A stretch of 64,000 bases of DNA from positions 1,756,947 through 1,820,946 of the forward strand of contig NZ_JAAGNZ010000002.1 in assembly GCF_010747415.1 (NCBI RefSeq), written 5' to 3'. Numbering within the stretch: the stretch's first letter is position 1; the number at the start of each line of letters is the position of its first letter. The notes below the pieces were generated by a model. The model had not been told where the DNA came from. It did not search any database and worked only from the letters and a program-made list of their open reading frames with translations. A program made the translations under genes and the position numbers. Below are positions 44,767 through 53,957 of the stretch, piece by piece. The DNA comes from Spirosoma agri (GTDB taxonomy: Bacteria > Bacteroidota > Bacteroidia > Cytophagales > Spirosomataceae).

Positions 44767-45123
44767 GAATAAGTAGCTAGCGTAATAGGGTCGCGAAGTA
44801 CAATGACTTGCGATAGTCACCTGCGTGACTGATTGAGAGAATTAACAGGATTACCGGCATTTAAGTTGGGTTGTTCATCCATTATTCGTGCTGTCGTCGG
44901 CAAGCTGATTGAACCGTTGCGAGTGGTGCTGGCAATTGGCAAAGAATATGTAATAAAGTGAGTATCAATTTATAAAATGAGACTGGCCTCTTTCACGTTA
45001 AACGGAGGCCGGGTAGTGAAGGCTGACTGGATCAGACGGGTAGATAGGTTTCTGAAGAAAAGAGAAACCAATTTGTCCACACTACTAGAAAAACTATCAT
45101 TTTCGCGTACTAGAATCGCTTTT
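44767..45123. other. Divergent intergenic region with an orphan repeat arm
   Basis: No gene is supported in these 357 bases, although the mtgA frame stays open upstream to 44977. Positions 44831-44853 resemble one arm of the hairpin at 35513-35572 (ending AATTAACAGGATTA) with no partner arm nearby, suggesting a decayed copy. Confidence 0.5.
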
Positions 45124-45957
45124 ATGAATACTCCTCAGCGCCCCGCGAATGCATTCAGGACTGCCCCGCAGCAACCCCGGCCTAAAGCTGGCCACTCATC
45201 GGCGCAGCGCCTACAGAAGGGGGGACGTTGGCAGAAGGCACGGCTGTATATTCGTGAACGTCCGCTGCTGGAACGGATTTACTGGTTCTGTATCAAAGCG
45301 TTTCTGTGGTTATTTTTCGGATCGTTTGGCTACGTAATCGTTCTGAAATACGTACCGGTCTGGGTAACGCCATTAGTTGTGGCACGCTGGGTCGATACCT
45401 TCGGAACCGATGAGAGTAGTCATGTGTACAAAAAATGGAAGTCGTACGACGAGATCAATAGGGAAGCGGCTTTGGCCGTCGTTGCGTCAGAAGATCAGGA
45501 TTTCCCAACGCACTGGGGGTTCGATTTCGACGAAATTCAGGATGCGATCAAAGAGAACCAGACGCGGAAACGCCCTCGCGGGGCCAGTACGATTTCGCAG
45601 CAGGTGGCGAAGAACGTATTTTTGTGGAATGGACGCAGTTATATCCGCAAAGGGCTGGAAGTGTATTTTACCGCGCTGATCGAGTTGATCTGGGGAAAAA
45701 AGCGCATCCTGGAAGTATACCTGAACGTGGCCGAAACCGGGCCGATGACCTTTGGCGTAGAAGCCGCGTCGGAGCGGTTTTACGGTCACTCAGCCGCAAC
45801 GCTGTCACGTAGTGAAGCTGCCCGAATCGCTGCGGTATTGCCGAATCCGCGTCAGTTTTCCATTAAAAATCCGTCGAACTACGTGGTGCGACGGACACGC
45901 CAGATCTCCCGACAGATGCGGTATCTCGGCGGCCAGAAATACATTCGGAATTTATAA
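45124..45957 (+). CDS. mtgA: Monofunctional peptidoglycan glycosyltransferase
   Basis: A 277-residue inner-membrane enzyme that polymerises lipid II into glycan chains. After about 45 basic, Pro/Gln-rich cytoplasmic residues there is one membrane helix (about 62-82), then a GT51 domain with all motifs: VASEDQDFPTHWGFD with catalytic Glu123, RGASTISQQVAKN, RKGLEVYFTALIEL and KKRILEVYLNVAETG. There is no transpeptidase domain. The start at 45124 is chosen because a family-like basic N-terminus follows; a start at 44977 would add 49 residues. A bidirectional hairpin separates it from the kinase gene. Confidence 0.94.
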   Translation: MNTPQRPANAFRTAPQQPRPKAGHSSAQRLQKGGRWQKARLYIRERPLLERIYWFCIKAFLWLFFGSFGYVIVLKYVPVWVTPLVVARWVDTFGTDESSHVYKKWKSYDEINREAALAVVASEDQDFPTHWGFDFDEIQDAIKENQTRKRPRGASTISQQVAKNVFLWNGRSYIRKGLEVYFTALIELIWGKKRILEVYLNVAETGPMTFGVEAASERFYGHSAATLSRSEAARIAAVLPNPRQFSIKNPSNYVVRRTRQISRQMRYLGGQKYIRNL

Positions 45958-45960
45958 GCT

Positions 45961-46007
45961 CCGTTGACTGACCTAAACACATTCGGATTGTTCGTGTCAG
46001 TCAACGG
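45961..46007. terminator. Bidirectional terminator between mtgA and the PfkB kinase
   Basis: Perfect 12-bp arms (45961-45972 and 45996-46007) lie between the stop codons of two convergent genes. Confidence 0.8.
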
Positions 46008-46018
46008 TTAGCTACCGA

Positions 46019-46957
46019 TCAACGATATAATGATTTGCGGTCAACCTGACGCGGAAGTGGCCCCTGCCGGGCGAGTTTCATGTGCGCTAGTGTGGCACCT
46101 GATCGAGCGCATTGTTCCGGAGTATGCCCATCAACGAAAGCGGTTAAAAAGCCCGCCCAGTACGCATCACCTGCCCCCGTAACATCGACAACATCAACTT
46201 TCTTACCCGGTACGATCGCTTGTTGAGTACCGCCCTCGTACGAAACCAAGCTCCCATTCGGGCCCATCGTGAAACAGATCATCGAAGCGCCCATAGTATG
46301 AAAATCGCTCAAAATGCGTTCGGTTGGCTGTTTTTTGCCGTAAAGCCGTTCGGCATCATCCTCACTCAGTTTAACCAGCGCACCCGCCGAACAATAATCG
46401 GCCAGCACCTGCCACGCCTGTTCACGGTCGGGCCAGATACTCGGCGCATAGTTCGCATCGATCGTTACCTGACAGCCAGCCGCCTGAGCACGTTTGGCCG
46501 CATCGACAATGACGGCTTGAGCGGGTTGCCGACTCAGCGCAAAGCAGGTTGTATGAAACAATTGTGCCTGCGCCAAGAGGGAATCCGGAATCTGGCTGGG
46601 TTTGATCTGACAGTCGGCATGACGGTAAGCAACGAAATCAGGCGTAGCGGCCGTTCGGGACACGAGTACAATACTCGTCGGTTCCAATGGATCGTTGGTA
46701 ATAAATTGAGTATCGACACCCGCTTCGGCAACCTCACGCGTCAGATACAGACCTATATTGTCGGCCCCTACGCAGGCGACCATAGCCGTTTTGTTTCCCA
46801 GCCGGGCCATATTGGCCGCCATATTGGCCGGACTTCCACCTTGGTATCGTCTAAAGTCCAGCGCGTCGAGCAAACTGGATGAAACATGGTGACCAATCAG
46901 ATCGGCCAGTAATTCGCCAACGGCGAGAAGAGTGTAGGGGCGGGGAGAAGTCGTCAT
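46019..46957 (-). CDS. PfkB-family sugar kinase, probably fructokinase
   Basis: A 312-residue ribokinase-fold kinase. It shows LLAVGELLADLIG at the N-terminus, the GGSPANMAANMARLG substrate and lid motif, and the C-terminal DVTGAGDAYWAGF with catalytic base Asp264. Family members include fructokinases and 2-keto-3-deoxygluconate kinases. The gene follows an SLC45-type sugar transporter on the same strand (108 bases), which favours fructokinase in sucrose or fructose use over a KDG role, but KdgK activity cannot be excluded. ATG 46957 is preferred; an in-frame ATG at 47002 would add fifteen residues. Confidence 0.82.
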   Translation of the reverse strand: MTTSPRPYTLLAVGELLADLIGHHVSSSLLDALDFRRYQGGSPANMAANMARLGNKTAMVACVGADNIGLYLTREVAEAGVDTQFITNDPLEPTSIVLVSRTAATPDFVAYRHADCQIKPSQIPDSLLAQAQLFHTTCFALSRQPAQAVIVDAAKRAQAAGCQVTIDANYAPSIWPDREQAWQVLADYCSAGALVKLSEDDAERLYGKKQPTERILSDFHTMGASMICFTMGPNGSLVSYEGGTQQAIVPGKKVDVVDVTGAGDAYWAGFLTAFVDGHTPEQCARSGATLAHMKLARQGPLPRQVDRKSLYR

Positions 46958-47065
46958 AGAAAAAGCATCCCAACCAAATGAGGTGTTTGGTTCAGCAGTC
47001 ATCTGGTTGGAATGGCAAATGTAAAAAACAAAGTAAACCACAGCCTGCGAAAAAGAGCGGCACGG

Positions 47066-48442
47066 TTAATTTCCGCCCGGATGAACGGGCAGGGCGGCAT
47101 CTTCGCTCGGCTTATTCTCCTTGACCAGAAAACATGCTCCGGCAGCAAGAATCAGGCAGATACCACACAAAATCAGCGCATTGAGCGGGTCATTGCCGAG
47201 TACATTTTTGTACAGGAACGGAATGGTAATCATGTTGATGATCTGGGGAATCACGATAAATCCGTTGAAAATTCCCATGTAAACACCCATTCGCTCTTTC
47301 GGCACTGACGACGACAAAAGCACGTACGGCATCGACAGAATCGACCCCCAGGCCAGGCCAACCATAGTCATACCGATCAGAAACGCACTTCGGTCGCTGG
47401 AAATCAGCATGGACAGAAAGCCAAGACCACCGATGGTCAGGAAAGTAGCGTGCGTAGCCCGGCGACCGATACGAGCAGCAATGGCGGGCAGAAAGAATGA
47501 AATACCAAAACAGCCGACGTTGAACAGGGCAAAGCAGTCGTTACCCACTTCAATCCCTTTTTCGAAACCCGGTGATTCCGGCGTTGGTGCATTGAAGGCA
47601 TGGCGGGCAATGGCCAGCGACAGATACTGCCACATGAGCGGAAGTCCGTACCAGGTGAAGAACTTGACCCACCAGAGTTGACGCATCGTGGTTGGCATTT
47701 CGCGCAGGGCCGTGCCTACTTCGGAGAAGACGTGAAGCAGGCCACCACTTTCGCGCTTCTCACGCTCAAACGCGGCCATATCTTCCGGCGGGTATTCTTT
47801 TGTGGTATAAACGGTCCAGAGAACAGCCGCCAACACGGCTACACTACCAACGTAGAAGGAGTATTTGACAAAATCGGGAATGCCATTGGCTCCGGCAGCG
47901 ACCATCGTTACGCCGAACAGGGGCAGAATACGGGGCATAAGATTTGCCAGTGTCTGTCCGAAACCGACGAAGAAACTCTGGACGGCAAAGCCCAGATCAC
48001 GTTGTTTGTCGTTCAGCTTATCCCCGATGAATGCCCGGAATGGCTCCATCGATACATTAAGCCCGGCATCGAGCAGCCACATTACGCTGGCGGCCATCCA
48101 GAGCGAGGACGAATTGGGCATCAGGACCAACGCAATGCTGGTGATAAGAGCCCCAATGAGAAAGAACGGTTTCCGCCGACCCCACCGCTCCGACCACGTC
48201 CGGTCGCTCATGGCCCCGATAATGGGCTGAACCAGCAGGCCCGTCATCGGTCCGGCTAACCACAGGGCCGGGATTGCCGATTCGTCGGCATGCAGATACC
48301 GAAATATGGGGCTCATGTTGGCTTGTTGCAGACCGAAACCATATTGAATACCCAGAAAGCCAAAACTCATATTCCAGACTTGCCAGAAACTCAACGAAGG
48401 CTTAGTCACGCCAGTGGGTTTCTGAATTTTTTCGGTCTGCAT
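47066..48442 (-). CDS. SLC45/sucrose-transporter-like MFS permease
   Basis: A 458-residue, 12-helix major facilitator resembling the sucrose/maltose permease (SLC45-like) group. Typical are NMSFGFLGIQYGFGLQQANMSPIF in helix 1, GPMTGLLVQPIIGAMSDRTW after helix 2 and WGRRKPFF, and DAGLNVSMEPFRAFIGD in helix 4. It should import a disaccharide or hexose with protons. The kinase gene just downstream suggests a small sugar-uptake and activation unit. No glycosidase is adjacent. Confidence 0.85.
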   Translation of the reverse strand: MQTEKIQKPTGVTKPSLSFWQVWNMSFGFLGIQYGFGLQQANMSPIFRYLHADESAIPALWLAGPMTGLLVQPIIGAMSDRTWSERWGRRKPFFLIGALITSIALVLMPNSSSLWMAASVMWLLDAGLNVSMEPFRAFIGDKLNDKQRDLGFAVQSFFVGFGQTLANLMPRILPLFGVTMVAAGANGIPDFVKYSFYVGSVAVLAAVLWTVYTTKEYPPEDMAAFEREKRESGGLLHVFSEVGTALREMPTTMRQLWWVKFFTWYGLPLMWQYLSLAIARHAFNAPTPESPGFEKGIEVGNDCFALFNVGCFGISFFLPAIAARIGRRATHATFLTIGGLGFLSMLISSDRSAFLIGMTMVGLAWGSILSMPYVLLSSSVPKERMGVYMGIFNGFIVIPQIINMITIPFLYKNVLGNDPLNALILCGICLILAAGACFLVKENKPSEDAALPVHPGGN

Positions 48443-48560
48443 GTACTGTAAATTTTAAGGGTGGCCGTAGCTTTAACGAATGAACAACAATAATACACAG
48501 ACGTTAGCAGGATACAGAGAAAATATTGGCTTATTTTTCTGAAAAGACGTAATTTCAAGC

Positions 48561-49997
48561 ATGATCCCGAACGCTCGGCTGTCCGTTACTTTGCTGCTTA
48601 CGGCTTTTTTCTTTTCTTTCCAATTGGCATGGGCGACTACTCCGGCAGACTCTGCACGGTCCGTTATCGTACGTTCCGTTTCGCTTACTGGTAATTTTCG
48701 GACGCGTGACCGGATTATTCTGCGAGAGATGACGATGCACGTCGGCGATACGATTCGGTTGAGTGAGCTGCCCGGACGGGTTGAGTGGGATCAACGTAAT
48801 ATCAACAACACCAATCTATTCGTTACGGTAGACGTATCAACGGTACAGGTTACCCCCGATGATTCGACGCAACTGGGCCTGCTTGATCTGACGGTTACCA
48901 TGAAAGAACGGTGGTATATTATTGCCTATCCCGTATTCGATCTGGCAGACCGAAATTTTAATGAATGGTGGTACGATCGGGGTCGGGACCTTCGTCGGGT
49001 CATCTACGGGGGGCGACTCAGCTACAAAAATGTGACCGGCAATAACGACCAGCTCCAGGTCATTTTTGAACGGGGTTTTTCGCAGCGAACGGTTCTGTCA
49101 TACGCCAAACCCTATATCGACAAAGCGCAGCGAATCGGGCTTCGGGTCGATCTGGCTTACATTACCAATAAAGAGATTCCCTATCGGACGATGGCCGACA
49201 AGTGGGTGTACGTGCGCGATGAGCAGGTACTGCGGGAGCGCGCCTATGCGAGTCTGATCCTCACTAACCGGCGGGGGCTCTATCATTACCACGTTCTCGA
49301 AGCGCGCTACACCCGGAATACAATTGCCGATACCATCACCCGTCTGAACCCGGATTATTTTCTGGATGGTCGTACCCGTCAGCAATACCTGGGCATGAAC
49401 TACAGCTACCGCTATGATCGGCGCGACAACGTGTCTTACCCACTTCGGGGAACCGTAATCGGTGGCGTTATCGGAGTGTCGGGAATTCTACCTAACGACA
49501 ATTTTCGCTACCTTGAACTGGCGGCATCGATGACGCGCTACTGGCCCCTAGGCGGTCGTTTTTATGCGGCTGGTAGCATTCGTGGCCGTTCATCCTGGCC
49601 TACCCGTCAGCCCTATTTTAACCTGCGCGGACTGGGCAGTTCGAGTGAAATGGTGCGCGGTTATGAACTGTACGTAATCGATGGACAGCGATCGGCGATC
49701 TGGCGGAATAGCGTCCGTTATCAATTGTTCAACACGGTCAAGCAATTAAACTGGTTGCACATCAGACAGTTCAACACAATTCCTATTGCCGCGTACATCA
49801 CCGCTTTTGCTGATGCGGGTTACGTGAGCAGCACGGTAGCCGAACAATACCAGAGCAAACTGGCCAATCGCCTGCTTCTGGGAACGGGTATGAGCCTGGA
49901 TGTGGTGACGTATTACAACTTCGTCGTGCGGTTCAGCGGGTCAATTAACCGGCAAGGAAAGGCGGGTTTCTACTTTAATCTGGCGCAGGAATTTTAG
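48561..49997 (+). CDS. Short BamA/TamA-family outer membrane protein
   Basis: A 478-residue Omp85-superfamily protein: signal peptide (residues 1-25, AWATTPADS), one POTRA-like unit (about 35-115: VIVRSVSLTGNFRTRDRIILREM), then a 16-strand barrel with a C-terminal Phe (NLAQEF), the insertion signal. YPVFDLADRNFNEWWYDRGRDL and YRYDRRDNVSYPLRGTVIGG are typical surface-antigen segments. True BamA has five POTRAs and about 800 residues, so this is an accessory member, with an unknown role in protein or lipid transport. It stands alone between two divergent or convergent neighbours. Confidence 0.85.
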   Translation: MIPNARLSVTLLLTAFFFSFQLAWATTPADSARSVIVRSVSLTGNFRTRDRIILREMTMHVGDTIRLSELPGRVEWDQRNINNTNLFVTVDVSTVQVTPDDSTQLGLLDLTVTMKERWYIIAYPVFDLADRNFNEWWYDRGRDLRRVIYGGRLSYKNVTGNNDQLQVIFERGFSQRTVLSYAKPYIDKAQRIGLRVDLAYITNKEIPYRTMADKWVYVRDEQVLRERAYASLILTNRRGLYHYHVLEARYTRNTIADTITRLNPDYFLDGRTRQQYLGMNYSYRYDRRDNVSYPLRGTVIGGVIGVSGILPNDNFRYLELAASMTRYWPLGGRFYAAGSIRGRSSWPTRQPYFNLRGLGSSSEMVRGYELYVIDGQRSAIWRNSVRYQLFNTVKQLNWLHIRQFNTIPIAAYITAFADAGYVSSTVAEQYQSKLANRLLLGTGMSLDVVTYYNFVVRFSGSINRQGKAGFYFNLAQEF

Positions 49998-49998
49998 C

Positions 49999-50103
49999 TC
50001 AGGCCGCCTGTTTCGTGTCTGAAATGGGCACCAATCGGTAAAATTCCATAGGTTGACTGGGACTGTACAACCCATCAGCGTCATACGTCAAGGGGCTTTT
50101 CAT
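49999..50103 (-). CDS. 34-codon small ORF overlapping the DUF4160 remnant
   Basis: Minus-strand ATG 50103 to TGA 49999 encodes 34 residues beginning MKSPLTYDADGLYSPSQPME. Its ATG overlaps the stop of the upstream DUF4160-like frame in an ATGA arrangement. No homology is recognised. In intact loci a DUF4160 gene is often followed by a short partner gene (DUF2442), so this could be a decayed partner, but it does not look like DUF2442. Real expression is uncertain. Confidence 0.3.
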   Translation of the reverse strand: MKSPLTYDADGLYSPSQPMEFYRLVPISDTKQAA

Positions 50104-50267
50104 TTTGCTGCCAAATAGTATGCGTGAAAATGAGGAGGGTTATGGTCGCGCGGATAGATATAAATCCGAGTGCCGTCAAACGGGCTGAACATAGGCCAAA
50201 ATAGATGCATTTGTTCTGCCGAATAAATGATATCAGCGCAATTGGCTATATATAATGGATGGGTCAT
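50100..50267 (-). pseudogene. DUF4160 fragment
   Basis: The 55 residues from ATG 50267 end with GTRIYIYPRDHNPPHFHAYY, a clear DUF4160 core (the DHNPPHFH motif), followed at once by LAAK and a stop. Intact DUF4160 proteins continue for about 40-50 residues after this motif, so the gene is truncated. DUF4160 proteins are small and often sit in two-gene modules resembling toxin-antitoxin systems. A longer frame to 50366 would run through the palindrome at 50276-50359 and is not accepted. Confidence 0.6.
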
Positions 50268-50275
50268 TTCAACTA

Positions 50276-50359
50276 GTTTCAGGGCTAATACGTCAATACA
50301 AGAGGGCCGACATTTGCGCAAATGTCGGCCCTCTTGTATTGACGTATTAGCCCTGAAAC
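50276..50359. repeat. Perfect 84-bp palindrome, no spacer
   Basis: Positions 50276-50317 are the exact reverse complement of 50318-50359; every one of the 42 pairs matches and there is no loop. The centre is TTTGCGCAAA. It begins 20 bases beyond the stop of the ExuT-like gene (50379, minus strand) and abuts the DUF4160 fragment. Confidence 0.95.
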
Positions 50360-50378
50360 CGGGCACCGAATGTTGATT

Positions 50379-51701
50379 TTACGAAACCGTTACTGATTCG
50401 GGTGATTTTGTTGGCTCATCGTCGAGGTTGACCATTTCCATACGCGGTGTGAAGAAGTGCATGATGGCCCAGGCAACCAGATACGCAAAGCCGCAGATGA
50501 TAAAGATCAGGTTGTAGCCACCGTTTATATCGCCAGCCGTTTTATACGTATCCAGTAACCAGCCGACAAGGAGTGGGAACAGAATGCCGCCAACTGAGCC
50601 AGCCATACCACCGATACCGATCACCGAACTCAGTGCTTTCTTTGGGAAAACGTCCGATGCCGTGGTGTAAATGTTCGCGCTCCACGCCTGGTGTGCAGCT
50701 GCGGCCAGACTGATCAAGGCTACGGCCTGCCAGATATCCGTGGCGTAACGGGCCGCCATGATGGGTACTACTGCTACGGCAAATAAGAACATCGCTGTTT
50801 TGCGCGCTCTGAACACGCCCCAACCGCGCCGGATCAGGTACGACGAGAGATATCCACCGCCGATACTGCCGATTGTGGTAGCCGTATAGACGATCACGAG
50901 CGGTAAACTTGGTTTTTTAAGATCGAGATTGAACGTGGTTGAGAAATAAGAAGGAAGCCAGAACAGGAAGAACCACCAGATAGGATCGGTCAGCATTTTT
51001 CCGAAGACAAAGGCCCAGGTCTGCCGGATACCGAACAATTTACCCCATTGAACGGGCTTGGCATTGGCTGACTCTACTTCGTTATCGCTATGGATGTAAA
51101 CCAGTTCGGCCTGCGTTACCCGTTTCTGGCGGGACGGTATTTCGTAATAGTAGATCCAGAACCCAAGCCAGATGAAACCGATTGCTCCGGTAATGATAAA
51201 AGCTTCCTCCCAGCCATAAACGCCCAGAATCCACGGAACCATAACTGGCGCAACGACGGCACCAATGTTCGCGCCCGAGTTGAAAATACCCGTAGCAAAT
51301 GCCCGCTCTTTCTTGGGAAACCACTCGGCCACGGCTTTGATAGCCGCCGGAAAGTTGCCGGATTCACCCAGTCCCAAAGCGGCCCGCGCAACGCCAAACC
51401 CGAAGGTACTGGTCGCGAAGGCATGAGCGATAGCCGCGAAACTCCAGGCGATCAGTGAAATGGTGTACCCCAGTTTGGTGCCAATACGATCAATGACCCG
51501 GCCAAAAAGCAGTAGACCAACGGCGTACGCAGCGGCAAAAGCCATCACAATTCGGCTGTAGTCTGTTTCCGTCCAGCTAAATTCCTTTTCAAGCGAAGGC
51601 TTGAGCAGACCGATCACTTGCCGGTCGAGATAGTTGATTGTAGTGGCGAAGAAAAGGAGCGTAACAACCGTCCATCGAAAGTTTCCGGGCTTATTTTCCA
51701 T
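50379..51701 (-). CDS. MFS sugar-acid transporter, second ExuT-like copy
   Basis: A 440-residue, 12-helix transporter of the ACS family, clearly paralogous over its whole length to the protein at 21704-23041 (both contain TINYLDRQ and IGLLKP, the VIDRIGTK/IIDKIGTK loop and AVAEWFP/TVAEWFP). It should import a hexuronate or related acid. Unlike the first copy it has no catabolic genes beside it. A 501-base gap separates it from the divergent ABC operon. A palindrome lies just after its stop. Confidence 0.9.
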   Translation of the reverse strand: MENKPGNFRWTVVTLLFFATTINYLDRQVIGLLKPSLEKEFSWTETDYSRIVMAFAAAYAVGLLLFGRVIDRIGTKLGYTISLIAWSFAAIAHAFATSTFGFGVARAALGLGESGNFPAAIKAVAEWFPKKERAFATGIFNSGANIGAVVAPVMVPWILGVYGWEEAFIITGAIGFIWLGFWIYYYEIPSRQKRVTQAELVYIHSDNEVESANAKPVQWGKLFGIRQTWAFVFGKMLTDPIWWFFLFWLPSYFSTTFNLDLKKPSLPLVIVYTATTIGSIGGGYLSSYLIRRGWGVFRARKTAMFLFAVAVVPIMAARYATDIWQAVALISLAAAAHQAWSANIYTTASDVFPKKALSSVIGIGGMAGSVGGILFPLLVGWLLDTYKTAGDINGGYNLIFIICGFAYLVAWAIMHFFTPRMEMVNLDDEPTKSPESVTVS

Positions 51702-52202
51702 TAGTTATTTTAAATGAATCGATTAATGAAAGACATGTCGTCAGTCACGGTGAATGTAAGGTTAGTTGAACGTCCTTGAGCGGACAGCACTGTCGTGGTC
51801 ATTAGTACAGTCGCTGCTTGTCTGCCAGACGCATTGGTATGCTACTGCTAAATAAAGCCATTGTGAGAAAGAACCTACTTTCAGCGCTGCGTAATTATGG
51901 CGGCCAGTAAGCTCACTAATTCGTTTGCATACTACAGGTATACAGGTCAGGGGGACTATCATTTCCTGGTTTTCAGGCTTATTTACGCCCATTGGTAACT
52001 GACCGGAAGCTGAAAGCGGATACACCTATTTTTTGACGAAAACGCGGTTCATCGCTGTATCTAGATGGCGGAAACGGGCTGATTTATCCGGTCTAGTGCT
52101 GAGAAAACGACTTCGGATACCCCAACAATTCGTTTATCTGGCTACCTTTGGTTTGTTCTTTTATCGTAGCGTCAGTCTCTTCCTTTCGGCTATTTACCCT
52201 CT
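51702..52202. other. Divergent intergenic region ExuT-like / ABC exporter
   Basis: No credible gene in 501 bases; short open frames here lack family features. The only element noted is a -7-like TACCTTTG near the right end. Confidence 0.4.
52143..52150 (+). promoter_or_regulatory. Candidate -7 element of the ABC exporter operon
   Basis: TACCTTTG matches TAnnTTTG and lies 52 bases before the first ABC gene. No clear -33 TTG at the right distance. Confidence 0.4.
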
Positions 52203-53957
52203 ATGGACAAAGGTATACCACAACAGGAGGCCCCCAAAAAGTCATCGTTTCCTTTGTTGAGCCTTCTCGGACCCTATTCCAGAATGGTTATGTTGCTGAT
52301 CGTATTTGCGCTCATCAGCAATGGCGTGAACCTGATTCTTCCGATGATTATTTCGCATGGTATCGATGATTATACCGCCGGGAAATTTGTGCTGAAGCAG
52401 GTCGTTACCCAGTTTCTGAGTGCTGCGCTGTTCATTTTTATTTTCTCTTACCTGCAAAGTATCATTCAGACGTATGCTTCTGAGCGGGTCGCTCGGGATC
52501 TGCGCACAAAACTAGCGGCCAAAATCTCACGCCAGAGCTTTTCGTATATCCAGCAGGCCAACCCATCGCGGTTACTCACCAACCTGACCTCCGATATTGA
52601 TTCAGTCAAGACCTTTGTTTCGCAGGCGGTGGTGTCGATCGTGTCTTCGCTGTGTATTATTATTGGTGCCAGTATTCTGCTACTCAGCATCAACTGGAAA
52701 CTGGGCCTCACCGTCATGGCAATTATTCCCATCGTCGGCGTAACGTTCTACCTGTTGATGCGCCAGGTGAGAACATTGTTTATGCGGAGCCGGGGTGTTG
52801 TCGATTGGCTCAACAAAGTCATTAACGAGAGTGTACTAGGCTCGGCACTGATTCGGGTGCTTAACGCGCAACAACTCGAATACGATAAATTTCTGGCTGC
52901 CAATATCGATGCCAAAGACATTGGCTTAGCCATTTTGCGCCTGTTCGCGGCCTTGATTCCCATCATCAGCTTCACCGCTAACATGGCTGCGTTAAGCATT
53001 CTGGTGCTGGGCGGGCATTTTGTCATCACCGGTAGCATGTCGCTGGGCGATTTTGCCGCCTTCAATAGTTATCTGGCGTTGCTGGTTTTCCCGATCATTA
53101 TCATTGGATTTATGAGCAACGTCATTGCGCAGGCATCGGCCTCGTTCGAGCGGGTCAATCAGGTGTTACTGGCTCCCGAAACGGTTAAAACCGGCACCAC
53201 CGACCTGGCCCTGACGGGTGAGATCAATGTACGGAATGTATCGATTTATTACGAAGGTAAACCGGCACTGAAGGATATCTCATTCGCCGTGAAAGCCGGT
53301 ACGCGAACTGCTATCGTCGGCCCGACGGCTGCTGGAAAGAGTCAACTCCTCTATCTGCTGACCGGGCTGATCAATGCGTCGGAAGGGAGCGTCGACTACG
53401 ATGGCCGACCAATCGACAGCTACGACGAAGAGACGTTTCACCGGCAGGTGGGTTTCGTGTTTCAGGATAGCATTATTTTCAACATGAGCCTGCGGGAGAA
53501 CATTGCGTTTACTGACACGGTGACCGACGAATCGCTGAACAAAGCCATCGATACCGCCGAACTGCGGGGCTTTATCGAGGCATTGCCCGAACAATTACAA
53601 ACCATCGTTTCTGAGCGGGGGTCGAGCCTGTCGGGTGGGCAAAAGCAGCGGATCATGCTGGCCCGCGCGCTGGCGATCAACCCCCGGATATTACTTCTGG
53701 ATGATTTTACCGCCCGTGTCGATACCAATACCGAACAGAAAATTGTCCGGAACATTCAGGCGAATTATCCCGGTCTGACCCTGATCTCTGTAACGCAGAA
53801 GATCGCTTCGGTGGAAGAGTACGAGCAAATCATGCTGCTGATGGACGGCGAACTTATTGCCAAAGGCACCCACGCCGAATTGATGAGCACTAGCCCCGAA
53901 TACATTCAGATTTACCAGTCGCAACGCAGTACCAGTCAGTATGAACTACGATCTTAA
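52203..53957 (+). CDS. ABC exporter half-transporter, degenerate-site subunit
   Basis: A 584-residue membrane-ATPase fusion: six helices (about residues 20-310), then the nucleotide-binding domain. Walker A GPTAAGKS is at residues 373-380 and the signature LSGGQ (476-480) is canonical. In Walker B (ILLLDD) the catalytic Glu is replaced by Asp501, and the switch His is replaced by Gln532 (SVTQKI). These are the changes of the TM287-type subunit in heterodimeric exporters, which lends its good signature to the partner's site. The gene overlaps the next ABC gene by 17 bases. Substrate unknown: lipid, peptide or drug. Confidence 0.92.
   Translation: MDKGIPQQEAPKKSSFPLLSLLGPYSRMVMLLIVFALISNGVNLILPMIISHGIDDYTAGKFVLKQVVTQFLSAALFIFIFSYLQSIIQTYASERVARDLRTKLAAKISRQSFSYIQQANPSRLLTNLTSDIDSVKTFVSQAVVSIVSSLCIIIGASILLLSINWKLGLTVMAIIPIVGVTFYLLMRQVRTLFMRSRGVVDWLNKVINESVLGSALIRVLNAQQLEYDKFLAANIDAKDIGLAILRLFAALIPIISFTANMAALSILVLGGHFVITGSMSLGDFAAFNSYLALLVFPIIIIGFMSNVIAQASASFERVNQVLLAPETVKTGTTDLALTGEINVRNVSIYYEGKPALKDISFAVKAGTRTAIVGPTAAGKSQLLYLLTGLINASEGSVDYDGRPIDSYDEETFHRQVGFVFQDSIIFNMSLRENIAFTDTVTDESLNKAIDTAELRGFIEALPEQLQTIVSERGSSLSGGQKQRIMLARALAINPRILLLDDFTARVDTNTEQKIVRNIQANYPGLTLISVTQKIASVEEYEQIMLLMDGELIAKGTHAELMSTSPEYIQIYQSQRSTSQYELRS

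Noticed and set aside
44977..45123. Alternative mtgA start adding 49 residues
   Set aside because: The family has a short basic N-terminus before its helix; the added residues show no conservation and cross intergenic DNA.
46019..46957. PfkB kinase as the KDG kinase of the sugar-acid block
   Set aside because: It sits with an SLC45-like sugar transporter outside the block, and the block already has DgoK; kept only as a possibility.
49999..50103. Small frame as DUF2442 partner of DUF4160
   Set aside because: The position fits but the sequence shows none of the DUF2442 features I know, so only a low-confidence small ORF is listed.
51762..52260. Short open frames between the ExuT-like and ABC genes
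   Set aside because: No signal peptide, domain or family motif; one overlaps the start of the ABC gene in another frame.
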